From Myxococcales bacterium (GTDB taxonomy: Bacteria; Myxococcota_A; Polyangia; Polyangiales; Polyangiaceae), in contig JAAFHJ010000306.1 of assembly GCA_013298325.1 (NCBI GenBank), forward strand, positions 1 through 6,203: a stretch of 6,203 nt of DNA, read 5' to 3'. This document shows positions 1 to 5,509 of the stretch, piece by piece (positions within the stretch are counted from its first letter, which is position 1; every line of letters begins with the position of its first letter). The position numbers and the translations under genes are program-made. The notes under the pieces were generated by a model that saw only the letters and a program-made list of their open reading frames with translations, was not told the origin of the DNA and ran no database searches.

Positions 1-1686
1 ACGCGTACCGTTGCAGCACTCGCACTTGTTTCTTCCGGCCTCCTCTTCGCAGCCTGCGGCGGCGGAGACATGGGCACCGAGCCCGACGACGCCGGCAGCG
101 ACGCCGGCACAGGCACCGAGAAGACGTATAAAATTAGCGCCTCCGTCGTCGGCCTCACCGGGTCGGGCCTCGTCCTCCAGGACGCGAGCGGCGCCAGCAT
201 CCCGGTGACCGCCGGCGCGGCGACCCAGACGGTGACCATCGCCGCCGCCGCCAAAGCGGGGACCGCCTACGACGTGTCGGTCAAAACCCAGCCCTCCGCC
301 CCGACGCAGCGCTGCGTCGTCACCGGCGGAAAAGGGACCGTCGTCGCCGGCGACGTCACGAGCATCCTCGTCAACTGCACCGCCGGCTACACCGTCGGCG
401 GGACGGTCCGCGGGCTCGCCGGGAAGAACCTGATCCTCCAGAACAACGCCGGCGATGACCTCACCCTCAACGCCAACGGCCAATTCGCCTTCCCGACGCC
501 GCTCGCCGATGGCGCCGCCTACGCGATCACCGTCAAGCAAAACCCGACCGACAAATGGCAGACCTGCACCGTCTCCACGGTCGCCGGCGGCGATGCGAGC
601 GGCACGATCCAGGCGGCGAACGTCACCAACATCGCCGTCGTCTGCAAGACGAACACCTTCCCCCTCAACGTGAAGGTCACCGGCCTCCAGGGGGGCGGCC
701 TCGTCGTCCAGAACAACGCCGCCAACGACCTCGCGATCGCCACCGACGGCACCTTCCCGTTCGCCGGGTTCGTCGAGAGCGGGAGCCCCTACGCGCTCAC
801 CGTCAAGACGCAACCGGCCCGCCCGACACAGACCTGCACCTTCGGGGCCGGCATCGGCGCGGGGACCGGCGTCGTCGCGGGCGGGGCGGTCACCGTCGAC
901 CTCACCTGCACGACCGACGCCTCCGTGATCGGCGGCACGCTGAGCGGGCTCCGGGGGAACGGCCTCGTCCTTCAGAACAACCTGGGCGACGATCTCGTCC
1001 TCAACGCGGCGCAAAACGGCCCGTTTCGCTTCGCCACGAAGGTGCTGAGCGGCGGCAACTACGCCGTCTCCGTGAAGACCCAGCCGAACGGCGTCGCCGG
1101 TGAGACCTGCGTCGTCAACCTCGGCTCCGGACCGGTCCTCAATACCGACATCGCGACGGTCAAGGTCACCTGTCAGACGTCGAAGACCGTCTTCGTGACG
1201 AGCACCCTCTACAACGGCGACCTGGGCGGCCTCGCTGGCGCCGACGCGAAATGCCAGGCGCGGGCCGAGGCGGCCGGCGTCGCCGGAAACTACAAGGCGT
1301 GGCTGAGCGACGCGACCGGCTCCCCGGCGACCCGTTTCGCCCCATCGGCGGTCCCCTACACGCTCGTCGACGGGACGGTGATCGCCAACAACTGGGCCGA
1401 TCTGATCGACGGGAACCTCGTCGCCAAGATCTCCAAGACCGAGCTCGGCGGCGCCGTCCCCGTCGGGAATACCGTCTGCGGCGGCGGCGGTTTTCCGACG
1501 GTCTGGTCGAACACGACCGCGAGCGGCGCCTTGCGTAGCGCCGGCGGGAGCTGCGCGAACTGGACGTCGCTCGGCGCGCAGGGGGCCGCCTGGGGGAACG
1601 CCGGTCTTTCGACCTCCGGCTGGAGCGACTGGTGCTCGGGGGGCGAGTGCTCCTCGAAGTCGCCGATTTACTGCTTCCAGCAGTGA
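1..1686 (+). CDS. Surface lipoprotein with four tandem beta-repeats and a C-terminal DUF1554-like domain (5' end cut by window)
   Basis: The reading frame is open from the first base with no start codon before the signal sequence, so the gene begins just left of the window; 561 codons are visible. Codons 4-18 are hydrophobic and run into a lipobox-like LFAAC (Cys at codon 19) followed by GGGD, which indicates export and lipid anchoring. A short D/G/T-rich linker leads to four repeats of about 85 residues (see the repeat entry). From about codon 396 to the end lies a Cys-rich domain with VFVTSTLYNGDLGG, AGADAKCQ, YKAWLSD, LVDGTVIANNWADL and a terminal SPIYCFQQ. This pattern matches the DUF1554 family known from Leptospira outer-surface proteins, which I recall as having an endostatin/C-type-lectin-like fold. 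Binding or adhesion at the cell surface is inferred; no catalytic motif is visible. The downstream ankyrin gene is convergent, only 16 bp away. An ATG at 70 is in frame but would lose the signal peptide. Confidence 0.9.
   Translation, partial: TRTVAALALVSSGLLFAACGGGDMGTEPDDAGSDAGTGTEKTYKISASVVGLTGSGLVLQDASGASIPVTAGAATQTVTIAAAAKAGTAYDVSVKTQPSAPTQRCVVTGGKGTVVAGDVTSILVNCTAGYTVGGTVRGLAGKNLILQNNAGDDLTLNANGQFAFPTPLADGAAYAITVKQNPTDKWQTCTVSTVAGGDASGTIQAANVTNIAVVCKTNTFPLNVKVTGLQGGGLVVQNNAANDLAIATDGTFPFAGFVESGSPYALTVKTQPARPTQTCTFGAGIGAGTGVVAGGAVTVDLTCTTDASVIGGTLSGLRGNGLVLQNNLGDDLVLNAAQNGPFRFATKVLSGGNYAVSVKTQPNGVAGETCVVNLGSGPVLNTDIATVKVTCQTSKTVFVTSTLYNGDLGGLAGADAKCQARAEAAGVAGNYKAWLSDATGSPATRFAPSAVPYTLVDGTVIANNWADLIDGNLVAKISKTELGGAVPVGNTVCGGGGFPTVWSNTTASGALRSAGGSCANWTSLGAQGAAWGNAGLSTSGWSDWCSGGECSSKSPIYCFQQ
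127..1176 (+). repeat. Four tandem protein-level repeats of about 85 residues inside the lipoprotein gene
   Basis: The units lie at about 127-381, 388-651, 658-912 and 922-1176. Each follows the pattern G-L-x(4)-LVLQNN, an alternating hydrophobic stretch (xDLxL...F.F), G-x-x-Y-x-V-x-V-K-T-Q-P, then a Cys, a Gly-rich turn, V-T-x-V-x-V-x-C. The two cysteines of each unit (codons at 313/376, 565/643, 835/907 and 1108/1171) are spaced similarly and probably form one disulfide per repeat, as expected outside the cytoplasm. Unit 1 is the most diverged: it has LVLQDASG in place of the LxxQNN core. The repeat type is common in lipoproteins of high-GC proteobacteria and myxobacteria and looks like a small beta-sandwich; the fold is inferred. 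Confidence 0.88.
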
Positions 1687-1702
1687 GCGCCTGGGCGGAA
1701 CG

Positions 1703-2482
1703 TTACTCGACCAATTCCAAATCGGGTTTCGCCGTGCAGTAGCGGACGGCGAACTCACTCAACACCGCGTAAATGCTCCCCTTGGGGCGGACGTCCGGCT
1801 TCGCGTGGTTCTTCCGAAGCTCGCGGGTGATCTTCTGGATCGCGCCGACCTCCTCCTCGGAGAAGACCGAGTAATCGGCGAGGGTGTCGGCGAGGAAAAT
1901 GCAGAAGTCCTCGTACATCTTCCCCCAATTGATATTGCCGTTTCGGTAGGCCTCGCTGGCGAGGCGACCGGCGGCGCGGATGACCTCCCCCTGGACCGTC
2001 GGCGCGGCGCCGCTCGGCGGCACCAGGAGGCCCCAGAGGCGCTGCTCTTCGTCTTGCCAGCGGGGGGCGATTGGGCCGGGGATGCGCCCCTTCTTGAGCA
2101 CTTTCGCCGTGAGATCGGGCGGTTCCGGGAGGTCTTCCGGCAGATCGGCGAAGAGATCGGCGAGGGGGCTGTTCGTGCGCCGTGCAAACTGGGCGGCGCC
2201 GAGCGTCGGGTCGGCGCCTCGGGCGCGGAGGAGCTCGGTGACGGCGCGCTGCTGTTCAAAGACGGCGCGGGAAAGTGGCGTACTTCCAAAGCGATCGGCA
2301 GCGTTTGCGTCGACGCCGTGGTCGAGGAGCCAGCGGGCGGCATCGACGGCCCCCCCGGTCGCGGCGTGGTGGAGCGCCGTCCACCCGTTTTCGTCGGTCG
2401 CAGTCGCCAGCGTCCCCTGGGCAAGGGCCCCTTCGAGAGCGGCGACGTCGTTTAGGCGAGCCGCATCAAAAAACGAGAGCAT
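1703..2482 (-). CDS. Ankyrin-repeat protein with a conserved C-terminal domain of unknown function
   Basis: 259 residues with no signal peptide or membrane segment, so probably cytoplasmic. Residues 1-98 form about three ankyrin repeats: a degenerate cap (FFDAARLNDVAALEGALAQG), then GWTALHHAATGGAVDAARWL, and GSTPLSRAVFEQQRAVTELL, each helix pair followed by a G-D/V-A-N/P type turn. Residues 99-140 are a Pro/Asp-rich linker. Residues 141-259 form a separate alpha-helical domain with VPPSGAAPTVQGEVIRAAGR and an adjacent YRNGNINWGKMYEDF; I recall a similar P-S-x-G-x-A-x-T-V-Q-G-E pattern in uncharacterised bacterial proteins. Ankyrin repeats mediate protein contacts; the partner is unknown. The start is supported by GGAAGGA 5 nt upstream. 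The gene lies 51 bp downstream of the lipoprotein gene on the same strand and may be co-transcribed with it. No enzyme motif is visible. Confidence 0.88.
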   Translation of the reverse strand: MLSFFDAARLNDVAALEGALAQGTLATATDENGWTALHHAATGGAVDAARWLLDHGVDANAADRFGSTPLSRAVFEQQRAVTELLRARGADPTLGAAQFARRTNSPLADLFADLPEDLPEPPDLTAKVLKKGRIPGPIAPRWQDEEQRLWGLLVPPSGAAPTVQGEVIRAAGRLASEAYRNGNINWGKMYEDFCIFLADTLADYSVFSEEEVGAIQKITRELRKNHAKPDVRPKGSIYAVLSEFAVRYCTAKPDLELVE

Positions 2483-2487
2483 TCCGG

Positions 2488-2494
2488 TCCTTCC
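2488..2494 (-). promoter_or_regulatory. Ribosome binding site of the ankyrin gene
   Basis: On the minus strand GGAAGGA lies 5 nt before the ATG at 2482. It is the strongest Shine-Dalgarno match near this gene and fixes the start. It partly overlaps a short complementary CCTT/AAGG pair (2489-2500), probably by chance. Confidence 0.65.
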
Positions 2495-2533
2495 GAAAGG
2501 TGTGCGCGTGTCCCCACCGCGGAACCTACGCGG

Positions 2534-3319
2534 TCACTCGGCGGCCGTCACGCGGATCGGCGCACGCACGAAGGGATCGACGCGATCGTCGCTCTCCGTC
2601 GGGAGCCACCGCGCCGGAAGCGCGATCTCCAGCGTGTAATTCCCGGGCGGGAGCGGCCCAAGGTCCTCCTCGACGCAAGCGCCGTCCGGTTCCCGGCGCC
2701 GCACGACCCGCTGGGTGGCATCGAGGGTGACCGTCTTCCGGACGGCGCCGTGGGGGCGCAAAAAGAGGCGCAATGCCCGCGTGTGGGGACCGATCACCGG
2801 GCCCTGCTGAGTCGGGCCCGCCGTCTCTCGCGACGCCTCCGCCAGGGGATTTGCTGGCGGTCGCGAACGGACGGGCCCGTCGATGGATCCGCCGAAGGCG
2901 GGACATCGCACAGAATCGATGGGCGAGCAGTCGCTTTCAAGGGTCGTCGCGTCTTCGTTGGAGGCGTTGGCGGCGAAGGCGAGGGGGTCGTCGTCGAAGA
3001 CGATCGGGATCGTCTGATCGGTGACGTTCCGAATTTCGAGGACAAACGGCGTCTTCTGGCCGCTCGGCGCCACCAGCGGCGAGACGATCTCGAAGGCGAC
3101 CTCAGGCCGCCGCGCGGGGAGCTCGTTCACGGGGACCCAGCAGACGGCCGGCGCCTCCTCGACCAAGAGCGCGTCCCCGACACAGGCGGCAGGGGGCTCC
3201 GGTGCTCCCGGCCCGCGAGGCGTCGGCGCTTTCGGCGACGCAGGCGTCCCCGAACTGGCACCACAGGCAGCCACGAGCAGTGCGACAGGAAGCCAGGTGA
3301 GCGTGCGGGGGAGGTTCAT
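2534..3319 (-). CDS. Hypothetical lipoprotein, probably beta-sandwich
   Basis: 261 residues from the ATG at 3319. The N-terminus is a typical lipoprotein signal: basic MNLPRT, a hydrophobic core, and lipobox LVAAC with Cys19, followed by an Ala/Pro/Ser/Gly linker to about residue 45. The mature part has five further Cys (46, 60, 131, 139, 215), which would suit extracytoplasmic disulfides. Residues 85-110 (FVLEIRNVTDQTIPIVFDDD) and 190-232 (VRKTVTLD to LPPGNYTLEIALP) look like edge strands of an Ig-like sandwich, similar in style to BsuPI-type or DUF lipoproteins; I cannot assign a named family. An in-frame GTG at 3364 would add 15 residues ahead of the signal and lies inside the upstream terminator stem, so I prefer 3319. 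No good Shine-Dalgarno sequence precedes 3319. The gene follows rpmA and its terminator and may be transcribed with the ankyrin gene. Function unknown. Confidence 0.82.
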   Translation of the reverse strand: MNLPRTLTWLPVALLVAACGASSGTPASPKAPTPRGPGAPEPPAACVGDALLVEEAPAVCWVPVNELPARRPEVAFEIVSPLVAPSGQKTPFVLEIRNVTDQTIPIVFDDDPLAFAANASNEDATTLESDCSPIDSVRCPAFGGSIDGPVRSRPPANPLAEASRETAGPTQQGPVIGPHTRALRLFLRPHGAVRKTVTLDATQRVVRRREPDGACVEEDLGPLPPGNYTLEIALPARWLPTESDDRVDPFVRAPIRVTAAE

Positions 3320-3333
3320 GGGGGACAAAATTG

Positions 3334-3370
3334 AAAAAAGTGGGCCCGCTTGCGCGAGACCCACTTTTCT
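3334..3370 (-). terminator. Intrinsic terminator after rpmA
   Basis: A 9-bp perfect stem (3336-3344 with 3360-3368, reading AAAAGTGGG/CCCACTTTT) encloses a 15-nt loop. On the minus strand it is followed by a T-run (A6 at 3334-3339 on the plus strand), then CAA and TTTT, giving a typical rho-independent terminator for rplU-rpmA. A smaller CCGC-GAAA-GCGG tetraloop hairpin (3374-3385) lies between it and the rpmA stop codon. The plus strand has only a short TTTT, so termination in that direction would be weaker. Confidence 0.85.
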
Positions 3371-3391
3371 ATACCGCTTTCGCGGCCGAGA

Positions 3392-3664
3392 TCACTCGGC
3401 GGCTTTGGCGACGTTCGGGTAGACGGAGACCTTCTTGGTGTCCTTCGAATACCACTCGAACTTGACGACGCCGTCGACGAGCGAGAAGAGCGTGAAGTCC
3501 TTGCCGAGACCGACGTTCTTGCCCGGGCGGATCGTCGATCCGACCTGACGAACGAGGATGTTCCCGGCCACGACAGCTTCGCCGCCGTAGACCTTCACGC
3601 CACGCCGCTGCGGGGCGGAATCGCGACCGTTACGGGTAGAGCCTGCACCTTTTTTATGAGCCAT
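3392..3664 (-). CDS. rpmA: 50S ribosomal protein L27
   Basis: 90 residues, a usual length for bacterial L27. The N-terminus MAHKKGAGSTRNGRDS is the hallmark of the family; this tail reaches the peptidyl-transferase centre and is here in its uncleaved form, without the leader seen in Firmicutes. The core continues with GVKVYGGE, GNILVRQVGSTIRPGKNVGLGKDFTLF and DGVVKFEW, all typical. GGAGGA lies 8 nt upstream of the ATG. The gene is 18 bp downstream of rplU on the same strand, forming the conserved L21-L27 operon, and is followed by an intrinsic terminator. In many bacteria obgE comes next; here the next gene is an unrelated lipoprotein. Confidence 0.98.
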   Translation of the reverse strand: MAHKKGAGSTRNGRDSAPQRRGVKVYGGEAVVAGNILVRQVGSTIRPGKNVGLGKDFTLFSLVDGVVKFEWYSKDTKKVSVYPNVAKAAE

Positions 3665-3672
3665 TGTCTTGG

Positions 3673-3678
3673 TCCTCC
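3673..3678 (-). promoter_or_regulatory. Ribosome binding site of rpmA
   Basis: GGAGGA on the minus strand, 8 nt before the rpmA ATG and inside the 18-bp rplU-rpmA spacer. It is a strong match to the Shine-Dalgarno consensus and allows L27 to be initiated independently within the bicistronic mRNA. Confidence 0.75.
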
Positions 3679-3682
3679 GAGC

Positions 3683-3991
3683 TCAGGCCTTGATACCGGT
3701 GACGGTGATCGCCGTGTACGGCTGGCGGTGACCCGCCTTGCGGCGGTAGTTCTTGCGGCGACGGAACTTGAAGACAACGACCTTCTTGTCGCGGTCCTGC
3801 GCCGTGATCTTCGCTTCGACCTTGGCGCCCGCGACGAGCGGAGCGCCGATCTTGAGCGAGTCGCCACCGACGAGGAGAACCTGGTCGAAGGAGATGACGT
3901 CGCCGACGTTGCCCGGGAGCTTTTCGATCCGGAGGGTATCGCCCTCGGAGAGCCGGTACTGCTTACCGCCCGTTTTGATGACCGCGTACAT
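3683..3991 (-). CDS. rplU: 50S ribosomal protein L21
   Basis: 102 residues, the usual length. MYAVIKTGGKQYRLSEGD at the N-terminus, the middle GDVISFDQVLLVGG, and the basic KFRRRKNYRRKAGHRQPYT near the C-terminus, which contacts 23S rRNA, are diagnostic of L21. It is the first gene of the rplU-rpmA operon. The start is fixed by the conserved N-terminus. Unlike rpmA, it has no clear Shine-Dalgarno sequence (the upstream bases read GCGGGTTATCTC), while the leader contains two hairpins, so translation may depend on leader structure or on S1. A putative promoter lies about 130 bp upstream. Confidence 0.98.
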   Translation of the reverse strand: MYAVIKTGGKQYRLSEGDTLRIEKLPGNVGDVISFDQVLLVGGDSLKIGAPLVAGAKVEAKITAQDRDKKVVVFKFRRRKNYRRKAGHRQPYTAITVTGIKA

Positions 3992-4010
3992 GAGATAACC
4001 CGCTTTTCTG

Positions 4011-4024
4011 CCCCTCGTGAGGGG
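4011..4024 (-). promoter_or_regulatory. Hairpin in the rplU leader close to the start codon
   Basis: CCCCT and AGGGG (4011-4015 with 4020-4024) enclose a 4-nt loop; an extra C-G pair is possible. On the minus strand an outer CCCG (complement of 4026-4029) could also pair with CGGG just ahead of the rplU start, which would fold the initiation region. Such leader structures occur in autoregulated ribosomal protein operons, but no named leader family is recognised here. Confidence 0.45.
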
Positions 4025-4078
4025 TCGGGAGCCGGCGACGAGCCAGGTTCAAAGAGCCTGTGCCGCGCCGGCGGGGGA

Positions 4079-4100
4079 CCATCTGGCAACGGCCAGACGG
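4079..4100 (-). promoter_or_regulatory. Leader hairpin near the predicted 5' end of the rplU-rpmA mRNA
   Basis: As minus-strand RNA this folds into a 9-bp stem (CCGUCUGGC with GCCAGAUGG, one G-U pair) and a CGUU tetraloop. It starts only a few bases after the transcription start expected from the promoter at 4117-4143. The G-U pair becomes an A·C mismatch on the plus strand, so the structure favours minus-strand RNA. It could stabilise the mRNA 5' end or bind a regulator. No T-run follows, so it is not a terminator. Confidence 0.5.
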
Positions 4101-4116
4101 GACAAGGGAGGCGCCA

Positions 4117-4143
4117 CTTAAACCATCCGCCGACCCCTGTCAA
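4117..4143 (-). promoter_or_regulatory. Putative sigma-70 promoter for rplU-rpmA
   Basis: A perfect -35 TTGACA (complement of 4138-4143) is followed by TTTAAG (4117-4122) at 15 bp, or TTAAGT at 16 bp, as the -10. The -10 is weak and the spacing slightly short, but this is the only consensus-like pair upstream of rplU. It predicts a leader of roughly 115-120 nt. Confidence 0.5.
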
Positions 4144-4164
4144 ACCGGATCCTGCCGCCGGGCA

Positions 4165-4197
4165 CACGTCCGCCGAGAAACGGCGGGATCGGACGTG
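4165..4197. promoter_or_regulatory. Long dyad between rplU and the ATPase gene
   Basis: CACGTCCG (4165-4172) and CGGACGTG (4190-4197) form a perfect 8-bp inverted repeat. Inside it, CCGCCG and CGGCGG (4170-4175 with 4181-4186) form a competing 6-bp stem with loop AGAAA. The dyad ends 34 bp before the ATPase start and lies upstream of the -35 for rplU. It may be an operator for a dimeric regulator or an RNA switch in the ATPase leader; there is no T-run, so a simple terminator is unlikely. Confidence 0.45.
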
Positions 4198-4231
4198 GTC
4201 CCCCTCGGTGATTCGAAGTAAGTGACTCGCC

Positions 4232-5509
4232 ATGATTCGCTCGCTTCGCCTCACAACCTGGAAGAGCTTTGCGGAGGCGCTCCTGCCGCTGGAAGCGCTC
4301 ACGGTTCTCGTCGGGCTCAACGCCGCGGGCAAGTCAAACGCCCTCGATGCCCTTGCGTTTCTTCAGCGAACCGCAAACGGGGTCGACCTGCTGCATGCCC
4401 TGGAAAGCGGGCGCGGTGAGCCCATGGAGGCGCCGATGCGTGGGCAGCTCGCTGCCAAACGCTTCAAGCTTGAAGTGGTCGTTCGTGATGCGCGCGACGC
4501 CGAGTACACGTACAGCCTCGCGGTCGAGGTGACGGCTCGCGAGGGGCGCGCTGCCGATGCCCTGGTGCAGGCCGAGAGCCTCCGCGGACCGGGAAAAACG
4601 CCCGACGCGGTCGACCTCTTTCGGGTCGACGGGATGACCGTGTCGGCGGCGTCCGCGCGCACGAAGCTGTACAACACACGCAAAGGGACCATTCGTGAGC
4701 TGCGGCGATCCCACGCGCTCCTTGCACAGCTCGACGGGCAGCTCACGGTGACAGAGCACCCGGAGCTTCGTGCCGGCATCGACGCCGTTCTTGGAGCCCT
4801 GCGGTCGGTCTTCTTGTTGGACCCACAGCCCGCGCAGATGCGCGCCTACTCGCGGCATGCGCAGGAGATGCAAGCCGACGGGTCCAACGTGGCGGGCTTC
4901 CTCGCCGGACTGCCGGCTGCCCACCGTAGCGAGGTCGAGGAAGAGCTCGCCAAGGCCCTGCGCAGCATCGCCGAGCCCGATATTCGAAGCGTTTCCGTCG
5001 ATTCGACGCGCTTCGGCGACGCGATGCTCTACTGCAAGGAGGCGTTCGCCGGGACCGACCAGGATGTCGACGCCCGGAGCATGTCGGACGGGAGCCTGCG
5101 TATGCTGGCCATCCTGACAGCCATGCTGACGCGCCCGAAAGGGTCGCTCCTTGTGGTGGAAGAGATCGACAACGGCCTGCACCCATCGCGGGCACGCCAG
5201 CTCGTTCACTTGCTCTTATCGCTCGTCATGAAGCGGGGCGTTGACGTTCTTCTCACGACGCATAACGAAACGCTTTTGAGTGCACTTCCTCAAGATCTTG
5301 TCCCGACCGTGGTCGTCGCTCACCGCGACCCAAAGAACGGAACCTCTCGCCTGACAGTGCTCGAAGAGCTCGATGGCCTGCGGCGCATGATCGGAATGGC
5401 TCCGCTTGGAGCGCTGCTTGCGAACAATCGGATTGCGGAGACGATCCAAGAGTTTGCCCGTGAAAACCCCCTGGATTTGGCCACCGCGCTGCACGAGAAC
5501 GCGGAGTGA
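4232..5509 (+). CDS. AAA/ABC-type ATPase (AAA_21/AAA_15, OLD-like), probable defence sensor
   Basis: 425 residues. The N-terminus MIRSLRLTTWKSF and LTVLVGLNAAGKSN (Walker A, residues 28-35) are typical of RecF/SMC-like AAA_21 and AAA_15 ATPases. Residues about 60-280 form the middle insertion that differs between families. The C-terminal half has an ABC-like signature SMSDGSLRML (residues about 283-292), Walker B LLVVEEIDNGLHP with E310/E311, and an H-loop TTHNE (H344). All ATPase motifs are present, so an active dimeric, nucleotide-clamped ATPase is expected. An in-frame TGA at 4223 makes the ATG at 4232 the first possible start; only a weak Shine-Dalgarno sequence precedes it. The stop codon overlaps the GTG of the PIN nuclease gene, so the two are translationally coupled. 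Related ATPases act as sensors or scaffolds for a nuclease in PARIS, Septu and OLD-type systems; a defence role here is inferred from that logic. No TOPRIM or HNH domain is fused to it. Confidence 0.9.
   Translation: MIRSLRLTTWKSFAEALLPLEALTVLVGLNAAGKSNALDALAFLQRTANGVDLLHALESGRGEPMEAPMRGQLAAKRFKLEVVVRDARDAEYTYSLAVEVTAREGRAADALVQAESLRGPGKTPDAVDLFRVDGMTVSAASARTKLYNTRKGTIRELRRSHALLAQLDGQLTVTEHPELRAGIDAVLGALRSVFLLDPQPAQMRAYSRHAQEMQADGSNVAGFLAGLPAAHRSEVEEELAKALRSIAEPDIRSVSVDSTRFGDAMLYCKEAFAGTDQDVDARSMSDGSLRMLAILTAMLTRPKGSLLVVEEIDNGLHPSRARQLVHLLLSLVMKRGVDVLLTTHNETLLSALPQDLVPTVVVAHRDPKNGTSRLTVLEELDGLRRMIGMAPLGALLANNRIAETIQEFARENPLDLATALHENAE

Noticed and set aside
555..1103. Plus-strand open frame overlapping the repeat lipoprotein in another frame
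   Set aside because: The product is an Arg/His-rich, low-complexity translation typical of a shifted reading of GC-rich repeats.
1687..1702. Possible shared terminator between the convergent lipoprotein and ankyrin genes
   Set aside because: Only a 4-bp CGCC/GGCG stem fits in the 16-bp gap and there is no T-run.
1805..2455. Plus-strand open frame opposite the ankyrin gene
   Set aside because: It is antisense to a gene with clear ankyrin repeats and a good ribosome binding site, and shows no domain of its own.
2489..2500. Small hairpin that could hide the ankyrin gene ribosome binding site
   Set aside because: The stem is only 4 bp (CCTT/AAGG) and too weak to claim as a switch without conservation data.
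3350..4225. Long plus-strand open frame (291 codons) across rplU and rpmA
   Set aside because: It is antisense to two certain ribosomal protein genes, begins in the terminator, and its translation is Arg/Asp/Glu-rich without recognisable motifs; it reflects the GC-rich codon pattern of the opposite strand.
4334..5209. Long minus-strand open frame (291 codons) inside the ATPase gene
   Set aside because: It is fully antisense to a gene with intact ATPase motifs and has no ribosome binding site or recognisable domain.
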